From: CALBPI01 sp038533155
GTDB taxonomy: Bacteria; Pseudomonadota; Gammaproteobacteria; Steroidobacterales; Woeseiaceae
DNA: 64,000 nucleotides
Direction: 5' to 3'
NCBI GenBank assembly: GCA_038533155.1
Contig: JBCAZH010000001.1
Coordinates: 113,262 to 177,261 of the forward strand
Shown here: positions 43,757-51,959 of the stretch, piece after piece
Layout of the letters: the number at the start of each line of letters is the position of its first letter
Position numbering within the stretch: position 1 is the first letter of the stretch
Program-made: the position numbers and the translations under genes
The notes under the pieces: generated by a model
What the model saw: the letters and a program-made list of their open reading frames with translations, nothing else
What the model was told of the DNA's origin: nothing
Databases searched by the model: none

Positions 43757-45730
43757 CTACTCGGTCGCGCTTGTTGAGCCGTGCCGGTCGAAGAACCGCA
43801 GGACCAATTCCAGGTAGCGCTCGCGAACGCCGGGATCCTCGAAGCCGGTCAAACGCTCGGCAATGACGCTGTGATCGAAGGCGTCGCTTGCGCGCTCACC
43901 GGCTTTCGCGAATCGGTCGAAATCGTCACTGGAGGTTACCTCGCTGCGCGCAGAGTGAAACGCAAAAGTCGGCACGGAGAGCGATTTCACGGACTCAAGA
44001 GGCGAGAGCGCTTGCAATGCTTTTTTGACGCTCTTGCTGCCAGCTCCAGACAAGTCGAGGTACTCGAGGCCTGCGTAGTAGGACTCTTTATCCAAGTATT
44101 TGCGATAGGCCATCAGGTCGACGGGCATGCTGTAGCCCGAGATTGCTGCGAATGTGTCAGACGATCGGATCGCCGTGGTGAATGCGGAATGTGCCCCAAG
44201 CCCAATCCCGAATGCGTAAACGGCGCCTGAATCGGTTCCAACATGGGTTCGTGCCCATTCCGCCGCATCGACCAAGTCGTTGATCAGGACATCCTGTTGG
44301 TTCTCAAGGCCCGCCCTGCGGAGAGACAGACCATAGCCCATCACGCCACGCGGGTTGGTCACGACAACCGGGTGTCCGCGCGAGGCCAGGTAGAGCGCGT
44401 CAATGTCGTAGCGAGGCACATGCCGTGATCCGGAGCCATGCCGAACCAAAAGAATGGGTGGTTTGCGGGTCACTTCTGCCTGTGGTGTCCAGAGGTAAGT
44501 ATCCATCTCGTACCCGTCGCGTGATGGAACTCGAAATGCACCGAACGTGGGCAGACGTTCACTGGTGTCGCTCGGATTCTCATTGAAAACGACCGTTGTG
44601 GTCTCAGCGGCGGGTTCGACAGACACAAATTGGCTGCCCAGCGCGCGATCGTGCACGTTAAACAACCACCGATTCGCCGCACTGCTGCCAGCAACCGGTG
44701 TGAAACTGTTTTCCGGATAGTCGCGTCGCAACAACCGAATCGCTGCGAGCAAGTCCTCGTGGTGAGTGATAGTCTCGTTGTCCAGTGCCACGTAGTGGAT
44801 TGCTGCGATCCGACCGTCTGTGCTGTCACGGACCACGTTCAGATTGTTCATCCGCCAGCGCAGTGAGTATCGATCCTCATCGTGGAATTCTGTCTTCACC
44901 TGCCCGGCTACGACGTCGTACACGACCAGGTCAAAAATGCCGTCTGCGCCTCGAACGGACAGAAGCACATCTCGATCGTTGTCGAGCGCCATGACGATCC
45001 GTGCTGAGCCGCTACGAATATCGGTCGTGTGGTCGAGTTGAACGGCGCCGTCAGCGTGGATTTTGTCGTGTTCTTTCCATTGATCGCCCTGGCGAATCAA
45101 ATAGGTGCTGTCGCGTTTGTCTTCGCGTACACCGACGACCGGCATACCCTGGCTGTTGAGGTACCAGTCGTGTGCGCGCACTTCGCCACCGTCGACGATA
45201 TCTCGAATTCGGCCGCTGAATAGATTCATACGGTGAATCCGCATTTGCTCTTTCTTATTCCGAGACCCGATAAGCACATGCTCGTCGTCGCCCGGAATCG
45301 GACCGATAAACCACCAAAAGTCGAGTCGCCTCTGGAACACGCTGCGGTCGAAGCGCCGCTCGTCTTTCGCGAATGCATCGGTTAGCAACGGTTGCAGCTC
45401 GCTGCCGTCCAGTGAAAGGCTATACAAACGGCCCCCGCCGAATGTGACCGCGCGTCGGTTATCAATCCACTCAAGCTCGTTGGGCACAAAGTTCCGAGCT
45501 GGGATAAAGCTCAGGATCTTGCCCGTGGCCGCGTCAGCAAACTCGATCATGTTTTTCTTCGCGACCGAGTTGTAGCGGAAGTAAACCAACGCCTGTCCGT
45601 CCGGTGACATTCGAATCTTGCTGTAGCGATCCCGGTCGGTGAAGTTGCTGAGCCCGGGCAGTGGCGTTTGCGCGTCCGCACAGGTCGTCCACAGACACAG
45701 GCAAACTAAGGCAATCAAACGCGCCATCAT
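43757..45730 (-). CDS. S9 peptidase-like protein lacking the catalytic triad (predicted pseudopeptidase)
   Basis: A 657-residue exported protein (signal peptide about 1-20, CADAQ) with an N-terminal beta-propeller-like half and a C-terminal alpha/beta-hydrolase half. It is clearly paralogous to the adjacent upstream gene. The nucleophile motif GSSYGG of the paralog is GIGLGA here, so Ser is Gly (residue 510, codon 44201-44203). The Asp segment GARDRIV is SARSEVT, and the segment aligned with TGHTF has no His. It should be proteolytically dead but well preserved. The ATG at 45730 overlaps the upstream stop (ATGA), so the pair is co-translated. Confidence 0.85.
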   Translation of the reverse strand: MMARLIALVCLCLWTTCADAQTPLPGLSNFTDRDRYSKIRMSPDGQALVYFRYNSVAKKNMIEFADAATGKILSFIPARNFVPNELEWIDNRRAVTFGGGRLYSLSLDGSELQPLLTDAFAKDERRFDRSVFQRRLDFWWFIGPIPGDDEHVLIGSRNKKEQMRIHRMNLFSGRIRDIVDGGEVRAHDWYLNSQGMPVVGVREDKRDSTYLIRQGDQWKEHDKIHADGAVQLDHTTDIRSGSARIVMALDNDRDVLLSVRGADGIFDLVVYDVVAGQVKTEFHDEDRYSLRWRMNNLNVVRDSTDGRIAAIHYVALDNETITHHEDLLAAIRLLRRDYPENSFTPVAGSSAANRWLFNVHDRALGSQFVSVEPAAETTTVVFNENPSDTSERLPTFGAFRVPSRDGYEMDTYLWTPQAEVTRKPPILLVRHGSGSRHVPRYDIDALYLASRGHPVVVTNPRGVMGYGLSLRRAGLENQQDVLINDLVDAAEWARTHVGTDSGAVYAFGIGLGAHSAFTTAIRSSDTFAAISGYSMPVDLMAYRKYLDKESYYAGLEYLDLSGAGSKSVKKALQALSPLESVKSLSVPTFAFHSARSEVTSSDDFDRFAKAGERASDAFDHSVIAERLTGFEDPGVRERYLELVLRFFDRHGSTSATE

Positions 45731-47724
45731 CGGTCTCCCCCGCTTGCGGATGTCGTACGCCACTTCTCGAGTTGTTCCAGCGTTTCCTCAAGATAGTAAA
45801 GGTGATCTGATGTCTGGCCGAATGTATGCCCTGTGTTTGCGAGGATCTTGACGTTCGCATCGCGTCCGCTGTCGAGCAGTGCTTCTTCCAAACGTTCGGT
45901 TTGCTCCACATCGACGATGCGATCCCTCGCGCCGTGGAATAGCAAATGCGGCACCGTCAGGTTGTCGATCTGATAGAGCGGGGATACCGCCCGCAGGGCT
46001 TTTTTTCTGGAGTCGCCAGCGACTTCTTGCCAGAACTCGTATCCGAATCGGCTTCCTTTCTTTTTCAAACTCTTGATCTGTGCGGCCAGGTCAGTCACCG
46101 AAGCACTTGCCACCAGACCACTGAACTTCTCCGGATAGCGAATCGCGGACATCAACGCTGCATAGCCGCCGTAGCTTGAGCCGACGATAAACACATTTTC
46201 AGAATCGGCGTAGCCCTTCGCAATAGCCCAGTCGACCGCGTCCACAATGTCGTCGATCATCGTGCCGCCCAGTTCCCCAAACCCTTGCGACAGGTGGTCT
46301 TTGCCGAAGCCGATCGATCCACGGAAGTTTGGGTCGATGACCGCGTAACCACGACTCGCAAAGTACTGCGCGTGCGTGTTTTCAGTCGCTACAGATCGGG
46401 CGAACGGACCGCCATGCGGCATCACGATTAGCGGCGGCCTTGAGGTGCCGGTTGTTTCCGGCAGCGTCAAGTAGGCTTCGATTTCGTGACCATCGCGAGC
46501 TGCGTAGTGGACCGTCTGTGTCTCGGGGAGGTCATAGGCATCGAGTTCTTCGTTGTCGATCGTGTGCAGAATCAGATCGTCCGTTTTCGCTCGATAGATG
46601 TATACGCGTTCTCGTCCGGTCGCATCGATCGCGGCTACCAACGCGACGTCTTGAGCTTCCGAGACATCAATTACGTAGAAATACGGCTCGTCCACCTTCG
46701 CATCGATGGCTTGTTCCAGCGCCAAGCCTGCTTCGCTCAGCCATACGGTCGTCATCCGGTCGCGTAGGTAGGCAAGCCCTGTCACATCGCCGTTCGGGCC
46801 GCGGAATAGGCGGCTGGGGTTGCCGGGGGTGTGCACATCGTATTGCTCGTCTTCATAGACCGTCCGGATGATCTCACCAGCGATCGGATCGTACTCCACG
46901 ATCCGGTAGCGGTCTGAATCGCGGTTATCGGCGATGTAGAGTGAGCGCGCGTTCGCGCCATACATGAGTGCTTCGGCACGAGGTGCAAGATAACGGGTGC
47001 CGTCAAAATCCAGTTTGATTTGACTGTCCTTGTGCATCTTGTCGTGGCGGATCCACTTGCCGGTCTCCGGGTCACGAATGTAGTGCAACTGCGTTCCGTC
47101 ATCTTTGAAGCGGAGTCCCATTGCCGGAGTGCCGGTGATATCGGTGTACCAGTAGTTCGCATCGAGATCGCTATCGTCAATGATCAGTGTCATCTCACCG
47201 GTCAGCGTATTGACTCGGTACAAGGATGTTCGACGGTCGATGTCTGTCGCGCCGAGTAGCACGACATCCTCCAGGGCGGGCAGCATGTCAACTAACTGCC
47301 AGTAGTTTAGGGAACGGCGAAGGTGTTGGAGCGACCGAAATCTTCGATTGTCTCCAACCAGCATCGTAGCGATTGATCGCGCCTCGGTGCTGCCGGCTTC
47401 GAGTGTGAGCAAGGTGCCGTCCAACACCAACAGCAACGTATTGCCGTCAATCCAGCGAAGGTCGTTCAGATCGACGCTACCAAGGTTCAACGCGTCGTTC
47501 AGGGACATGTTAGATAGGTCTGTGAACTGCAGGTAAGTCTGGTCGGCGATCCGAACCGTGTGCACCATGTTCTGGCCGTCCGGGCTCACCACAAATCGCT
47601 CGTATGGAGATGGCTTGATCAAAGCGCGGGCAGGCACCAGTTCTTCGGTCTCGGCGTGGGCCAACCCGGTTGTGAAAAACAAAGACAACAGAAATCCGGC
47701 TGTGCCGGCTAAAAGACGCTTCAC
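45727..47724 (-). CDS. S9 family (prolyl oligopeptidase-like) serine peptidase
   Basis: A 665-residue secreted peptidase with a signal peptide (about 1-24, GLAHAE), a beta-propeller N-terminal half and an alpha/beta-hydrolase catalytic half. The oxyanion region is VMPHGGPFARS. The nucleophile Ser517 is in VGSSYGGYAAL, Asp601 in FHGARDRIVD, and His633 in NTGHTFGQ. It resembles dipeptidyl/acylaminoacyl peptidases. The GTG at 47724 has AAGGA 10 nt upstream; earlier starts are poorly placed. Overlaps its degenerate paralog downstream. Confidence 0.88.
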   Translation of the reverse strand: MKRLLAGTAGFLLSLFFTTGLAHAETEELVPARALIKPSPYERFVVSPDGQNMVHTVRIADQTYLQFTDLSNMSLNDALNLGSVDLNDLRWIDGNTLLLVLDGTLLTLEAGSTEARSIATMLVGDNRRFRSLQHLRRSLNYWQLVDMLPALEDVVLLGATDIDRRTSLYRVNTLTGEMTLIIDDSDLDANYWYTDITGTPAMGLRFKDDGTQLHYIRDPETGKWIRHDKMHKDSQIKLDFDGTRYLAPRAEALMYGANARSLYIADNRDSDRYRIVEYDPIAGEIIRTVYEDEQYDVHTPGNPSRLFRGPNGDVTGLAYLRDRMTTVWLSEAGLALEQAIDAKVDEPYFYVIDVSEAQDVALVAAIDATGRERVYIYRAKTDDLILHTIDNEELDAYDLPETQTVHYAARDGHEIEAYLTLPETTGTSRPPLIVMPHGGPFARSVATENTHAQYFASRGYAVIDPNFRGSIGFGKDHLSQGFGELGGTMIDDIVDAVDWAIAKGYADSENVFIVGSSYGGYAALMSAIRYPEKFSGLVASASVTDLAAQIKSLKKKGSRFGYEFWQEVAGDSRKKALRAVSPLYQIDNLTVPHLLFHGARDRIVDVEQTERLEEALLDSGRDANVKILANTGHTFGQTSDHLYYLEETLEQLEKWRTTSASGGDR

Positions 47725-47862
47725 AGTACGCACATCCTTGGAGCGGTTATTTGTATGGTTGTGTCGCCGCAGGCTAGCGTATCCCACAAGATCTTGCATC
47801 TGGTCGCGGTTGACCAGCCACAGAGTATTATGGTCAGTGTGGTGTTCCGTGCCGCATCTGGT

Positions 47863-49080
47863 TCACTTCGAGCGAAAACGCGTGCGTTGCTCAACTAAGA
47901 ACCGCTGCTCCTGGTCGTTTTCGGAAAACTCGATTGCTTTTTTCAGGTATTCCGATGCTCGTTGCGGGTGAGATTTGGCCAGACCGTCGAGCGCATGCGC
48001 CCGGGCGGTCAGGAACGGCACGTAGGTCAGCATGCGATCCGGATGCTTCGATTCAAGTTGTTCCAGTAGCGCATTCGCCGCCTCGGCATCGCCCGCGTGC
48101 AGCATCGCGACGGCGCGATTCAGGGTCACAACAGGGTTTGGAAGTTGTTCCTCGAGAATCTGATAGAGCAACGCGATTTGCCGCCAGTCCGTGTCTTCGG
48201 CGGTGGTCGCCTCGCCGTGGATTGCGGCGATGGCGGCCTGAGTTTGGTACGGCCCAGGCTTGCGGCGTGCCAGAGTCACCTTAATTAAGGTCGTGCCCTC
48301 GGTTAGCAAGTCGGTGCGCCATAGGCTGCGGTCCTGCTGATCGAGCGCGATCAAGGTGTCTTTTTCGACGCGGGCGCGGTGCCTTGCATGCTGCAGCAAC
48401 ATTAACGCGAGCAGGCCTGCCGTTTCCTCGTGGCTTGGGTTTAACCGTCGCACCAAACGGGTAAGCCAAATCGCTTCCTCGCAAGTTCTGGGATCCGCCA
48501 CGGAATCTTTGCGTGCGCTGTATCCCTGGTTGAAGATCAGATAGAGCGTGGCCAGCACCGCATCGAGCCGCTCGGGCAAATCGCGCTCGGCGGGGATCGC
48601 GAACGGAATGCCGGCTTCGCGAATCTTCTTTTTTGCCCGCGCGAGGCGCTGTTCCATCGTTCGTACCGGCGTCAGAAACGCCAACGCCAAGTCGTTCGTG
48701 GACAGGCCCGCGATGATCTTCAGCGTCAGAGCGACCTGTGCTTCCTCCGACAACGCCGGGTGACAGCAGGTGTAGATCAGGCGCAGCACGTCATCATCGA
48801 TGCGTTTGATTTCGTCATCTTCCGACGCTGCTGCCGGGTCTTCGTCGAGTGCGGTTTGAAAGCGTCCTCGGCGTGCACCGTCGATCAAGCGGTTGCGACC
48901 GACCTGAATGAGCCAGCCGGTCGGGTTGTCGGGGACGCCTTGCTCGGGCCATTTCCTGAGCGCCTGTTCGGCGGCGTCCTGGAACGCGTCCTCGGCAGCA
49001 TCCAGGTCTCCGGAAAACCGGCGCAGCGCCGCCACTGCCCTGGGACGGGCGGCTTTGAGCGCTGCACCGGGACTACTCAC
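47863..49080 (-). CDS. ECF42-type RNA polymerase sigma factor with C-terminal helical extension
   Basis: A 405-residue sigma factor. Region 2 (about 1-75) holds DAAEDAFQDAAEQALRKWP and WLIQVGRNRLIDGARR. Region 4 lies near 105-165 with LSEEAQVALTLKIIAGLST and LAFLTPVRTMEQRLARAKK. The long DUF6596/TPR-like C-terminal part (about 180-400) has VTLNRAVAMLHAGDAEAA. This architecture plus an upstream YCII/DGPF gene defines the ECF42 group, whose regulation is thought to involve the C-terminal extension instead of an anti-sigma factor. GTG start overlaps the YCII stop (GTGA). Confidence 0.9.
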   Translation of the reverse strand: MSSPGAALKAARPRAVAALRRFSGDLDAAEDAFQDAAEQALRKWPEQGVPDNPTGWLIQVGRNRLIDGARRGRFQTALDEDPAAASEDDEIKRIDDDVLRLIYTCCHPALSEEAQVALTLKIIAGLSTNDLALAFLTPVRTMEQRLARAKKKIREAGIPFAIPAERDLPERLDAVLATLYLIFNQGYSARKDSVADPRTCEEAIWLTRLVRRLNPSHEETAGLLALMLLQHARHRARVEKDTLIALDQQDRSLWRTDLLTEGTTLIKVTLARRKPGPYQTQAAIAAIHGEATTAEDTDWRQIALLYQILEEQLPNPVVTLNRAVAMLHAGDAEAANALLEQLESKHPDRMLTYVPFLTARAHALDGLAKSHPQRASEYLKKAIEFSENDQEQRFLVEQRTRFRSK

Positions 49081-49433
49081 TCGAGCGGTTCCGCAAAGAC
49101 CGGCCGGATTTCGACCGAGCCGACATCGTCATGCGGCAGCATGGACGCGTAGGCGATCACCTGATCGATCGAGTCGCACTCGAAGACGTAGAAGCCGCCG
49201 AGCTGTTCCTTGGTCTCGGCGAACGGGCCGTCCGTGATCGAGACTTTGCCGCCGTGATTGCGGACGGTGGTCGCTGAAACGACGTCCATCAACCGGCTGC
49301 CGCCTTTGTAGGTGCCGTCTTTGGCCGATTGCTCCATGATCGCGTAGTGCGATTCCATGATCTTGCCTTGCTCTGCCTCGGACAGGGCTTCCCAACGCTC
49401 TTCTGAGTTGTAGATCAACATCACATATTCCAC
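49077..49433 (-). CDS. YCII-related (DGPF) domain protein
   Basis: A 118-residue YCII-fold protein with the SITDGPFAETKEQLGGFYVF segment that gives DGPF proteins their name. It opens VEYVMLIYNSEERW. Such proteins nearly always sit beside ECF42 sigma genes, and their biochemical role is unknown. The GTG start at 49433 has AAGGAG 8 nt upstream. It is translationally coupled to the sigma gene. Confidence 0.9.
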   Translation of the reverse strand: MEYVMLIYNSEERWEALSEAEQGKIMESHYAIMEQSAKDGTYKGGSRLMDVVSATTVRNHGGKVSITDGPFAETKEQLGGFYVFECDSIDQVIAYASMLPHDDVGSVEIRPVFAEPLE

Positions 49434-49666
49434 GGTCTTGCTCCTTTCTTGTGGGTTACATGATAGTTGACGAACGGGCGGCACCGATTACGACACTTGG
49501 CTGAATATTTTTTTGGGGCTGTCCGGGGGAGGCTCGGTTTTTAGCGGAAAGCTCCACCGCTATTGACTCTGCGAGGTCACACGGTTGTAATACGCGGCCA
49601 CTTGGTTGGCTGTCAGAGGGCGGGATCGCGTAGCGACACCTAATCACCCCGACGCAGGCAGACTAT

Positions 49667-49778
49667 AGACAATAAGGCCAGGTAGCGGGGTCGCGTAGCG
49701 ACAGGGTAGGCAAGGACTGAAAGTCCGCTTACTCCACAGCCCGAAGAAGGTAGACGACAGACAATAAGGCCAGGTAGC
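49667..49778 (+). repeat. 20-bp direct repeat covering the 5' end of tRNA-Phe
   Basis: The 20-mer AGACAATAAGGCCAGGTAGC occurs at 49667-49686 and again at 49759-49778. The second copy runs into the intact tRNA-Phe gene; the first into a decayed copy. Confidence 0.85.
49676..49745 (+). pseudogene. Decayed tRNA-Phe copy
   Basis: It starts with the tRNA-Phe acceptor/D-arm bases GGCCAGGTAGC, then carries a palindromic insertion (GGGGTCGCGTAGCGACAG). It resumes with GGTAGGCAAGGACTGAAAGTCCGC, which lines up with the D-loop to anticodon-arm part of the true gene and keeps the loop TGAAA. No acceptor 3' end or CCA is present, so it should not fold or be processed. The same TCGCGTAGCGA palindrome also occurs at 49625-49635. 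Confidence 0.6.
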
Positions 49779-49843
49779 TCAGTTGGTAGAGCAGCGGATT
49801 GAAAATCCGCGTGTCGGTGGTTCGATTCCGCCCCTGGCCACCA
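49768..49843 (+). tRNA. tRNA-Phe (GAA)
   Basis: A 76-base cloverleaf. The acceptor stem GGCCAGG pairs with CCTGGCC, the D arm is GCTC AGTTGGTA GAGC, and the anticodon stem CGGAT/ATCCG encloses the loop with GAA. The variable loop is followed by a T arm with TTCGATT, then discriminator A and an encoded CCA. A terminator hairpin follows 10 bp later. Confidence 0.96.
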
Positions 49844-49852
49844 TTTGAAAGA

Positions 49853-49877
49853 AAGCCCGCTCCAAGCGGGCTTTTTT
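49853..49877 (+). terminator. Rho-independent terminator of tRNA-Phe
   Basis: 8-bp stem AAGCCCGC / GCGGGCTT with loop TCCAA followed by a T-run, 10 bp after the tRNA 3' end. Confidence 0.85.
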
Positions 49878-50054
49878 GCGAGCAAGCGAAGGGCGTACTT
49901 ACACCGACAATAGTCTCTACCCTTTTCGGTAGCAGCCCATCTAGCTCGCTGCATCCAAACTTGGTTCGATTGATTCGAATCGGCTTGGGCCGATTCTCAC
50001 CCTTTGGGCAGCTTTGCTTCGCAAAGACTGTCGCTGATTCGCTTCGCGAATCGG

Positions 50055-50073
50055 TCCGCCCCTGGTCACCATT
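50055..50073 (+). repeat. Partial copy of tRNA-Phe 3' end (att-like)
   Basis: TCCGCCCCTGGTCACCATT matches the last 17 bases of tRNA-Phe plus 2 flanking bases (49827-49845) with one mismatch. It is followed, like the original, by an A-rich stretch and an AAGCCC terminator stem. Could be a remnant attachment site or a tandem-duplication scar. Confidence 0.6.
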
Positions 50074-50078
50074 CAAAA

Positions 50079-50103
50079 AAAGCCCCTAGGAAGGGGCTTT
50101 TTT
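50079..50103 (+). terminator. Rho-independent terminator-like hairpin
   Basis: AAGCCCC / GGGGCTT stem with loop TAGGAA followed by six Ts, a near copy of the tRNA-Phe terminator after the partial 3' copy. Confidence 0.7.
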
Positions 50104-50182
50104 GTTTATCGGCAAGGGGGTCTGAGAAAACCACTGGTTCGACGCTCAGCAGGTGCCCTAGTGCCGAAGAGCACAGCGATGT

Positions 50183-50205
50183 GTGAGAGCGGCGTCCGCT
50201 CTCAC
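50183..50205. repeat. Perfect 10-bp palindrome
   Basis: GTGAGAGCGG, a CGT loop and CCGCTCTCAC. It lies 40 bp after the stop of the minus-strand lipoprotein gene. No T-run on either side, so a factor-dependent terminator or protein site is possible. Confidence 0.5.
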
Positions 50206-50244
50206 CGTCCCCGCATCCTGTGTTGACGGCGAATAGCGCCACTC

Positions 50245-51837
50245 CTACTGCGCTGGCCCATACGATGACTCCGACCCTGGCTCATCATCGGGCGTCAACG
50301 GCACACCGTCCGGTCCCGCGTTCCTGAACGATCGCACGCGGAGAATATTCAGATCAGCATCCCGCTCGGTCACCTGCAGCGCGCTGAGCAAATCATCCGC
50401 GGTCTGCCAGACGCCGTCATCACCCGGGCTGCTGTAGCTTTCGATCATTAGGCTTAAGTCCTTAGCGGCGACAGTTTCGATTCGAATGCTGGCAAGTTCG
50501 TCATCGCCCGTCAGCGGTTCACCGTCCGGGCCCACGTCGCTATAGCTGAATGTCGTCAAGATGGTCTGCGCAGGATCGGTGTCGTTATAGACTGTGCGTG
50601 TAAACGGTGACCGAATCTCGTCATCGTTGGTCAACCAGATGCCGTCGAGGCCGGGGCCTTGCCCGCGAATTAAACCCGTCGGGCGGCCCTCGCCATCGAA
50701 GGGTTCGAGACTATAAGACCGAATGAGGTCGTCATCCGTAAACCAGACTCCATCGTCGCCCGCATCGTTGTATTGAATACGCTCGATCCGCATCAAGTCA
50801 TCATTTCGTCGCGCAGCATCGTTGGACTCGACGATATCGTCATCGGTACCGACCGCTCGATCAGGGCCCGGATCGGCTGAGGTCAGTTGCACAAAAAAAC
50901 CGGTCTCGTCGTATTCGAAGACATCAACAGCATTCTGAAACTCATCATCGTCCGTCAGCCACAGATCATCGGGTCCCGGTCCGCCGAATGATGCTCGCGT
51001 CAAGACGTCACCGAACGCGTTGTAGGTTATGTCGGTGTAACGACGCGGCACATCGTCGTCGGTATTGAACAGACCATCGTCGCCAGAAAGCCAATCAATG
51101 GAGCGCTCGGTGGAGCCGTCAGCACCGAATACCACGGTTCGTCGCGAGGAAATTACGTCATCCGCATTGAACCACGTACCGTCGACGCCAGGGTTATCGA
51201 AGAATCGCGTCTCAATAGTTCGACCGACTGCGTCGCGCGAGTATTCAGTGTAGTTTCGCGGCGTCTCATCGTCGGTTTGCCAGAGGCCATCAAGGCCGGC
51301 ATCGGCGCGGCGAATAAGGCGGAACAGCCGACCATTGGCTTCGTTCTCGTAATCGATCTGTGCGACTGCAACGCCGTCAAAGAAGTCCACCCGGCGCGTC
51401 AACGGCGAAATGAAGGTGCGGAAAGACACACTAACCGGCGCCGCAGCATTGTTGGCCACGTCTCGTACCGCGTCGATGTGTAGTGTGTACTCCGTCCCCT
51501 GGTCAAGCGGTTCATCGGACTCGAAGTTGACCTCGGTGCCGTTCGCATTTAAGACCACGGTGCCGCGCACGCGAATGCCAGTTTCGGAGGTGAGCTGGAC
51601 GGTTGTGTCGGTGACCGATGCGGCGTCCAGTGGTTCGGAGAAGGTCGCGCTGGGATTGACTACGATGCTCACCGGTCCGGCGCCATCGGCGGGAGTGGTC
51701 GTACTCAGAGTGGGCGGCGTCGTGTCTACGGGCGGTGGTGCAATGGTTGTCGATCCTCCGCCGCCACCGCCGCCACCGCCGCAGGCGGCCAGGGCGACCG
51801 TTACCGCGGCCGTCGTCAAAGTGCGCGTCATTCTCAT
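50245..51837 (-). CDS. Lipoprotein with Ig-like domain and tandem Asp-rich repeats
   Basis: A 530-residue lipoprotein. The signal peptide ends in the lipobox LAAC, followed by nine Gly and a Pro/Thr linker. A bacterial Ig-like domain (about 38-140) opens TPPTLSTTTPADGA and contains ATFSEPLD. From about 145 to the end there are roughly ten copies of GxDGxWxTDDD (for example GLDGLWQTDDE, GDDGVWFTDDD, GLDGIWLTNDD), 25-45 residues apart, interleaved with YD/RHS-like YNxxG segments. The acidic loops may bind calcium. The ATG at 51837 has GGAG 7 nt upstream. Function unknown; a surface or adhesion role is inferred. Confidence 0.8.
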   Translation of the reverse strand: MRMTRTLTTAAVTVALAACGGGGGGGGGSTTIAPPPVDTTPPTLSTTTPADGAGPVSIVVNPSATFSEPLDAASVTDTTVQLTSETGIRVRGTVVLNANGTEVNFESDEPLDQGTEYTLHIDAVRDVANNAAAPVSVSFRTFISPLTRRVDFFDGVAVAQIDYENEANGRLFRLIRRADAGLDGLWQTDDETPRNYTEYSRDAVGRTIETRFFDNPGVDGTWFNADDVISSRRTVVFGADGSTERSIDWLSGDDGLFNTDDDVPRRYTDITYNAFGDVLTRASFGGPGPDDLWLTDDDEFQNAVDVFEYDETGFFVQLTSADPGPDRAVGTDDDIVESNDAARRNDDLMRIERIQYNDAGDDGVWFTDDDLIRSYSLEPFDGEGRPTGLIRGQGPGLDGIWLTNDDEIRSPFTRTVYNDTDPAQTILTTFSYSDVGPDGEPLTGDDELASIRIETVAAKDLSLMIESYSSPGDDGVWQTADDLLSALQVTERDADLNILRVRSFRNAGPDGVPLTPDDEPGSESSYGPAQ

Positions 51838-51959
51838 GTCGTTACTCCGATATCGATGGTGTCTATCGGGTAAAGCGACAAAAGACTGGTGATCGGTCAG
51901 AAAAGAGCAAGAAAAGGTGAGACGACTCTGAGCCTGCCTGGCTACCATGCCCTCACGTT

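Larger units (their letters stand above)
49844..50244. other. Gene-free region with tRNA fragments and small palindromes
   Basis: No credible coding frame. It contains the tRNA terminator, several short hairpins with TTC loops (CTTTGCTTCGCAAAG at 50020-50034, GATTCGCTTCGCGAATC at 50036-50052), a partial copy of the tRNA-Phe 3' end, a second terminator and a perfect palindrome near 50190. Confidence 0.6.

Noticed and set aside
51735..51780. Run of CCGCCACCG-like repeats
   Set aside because: It is the poly-Gly coding stretch of the lipoprotein, not a separate repeat element.
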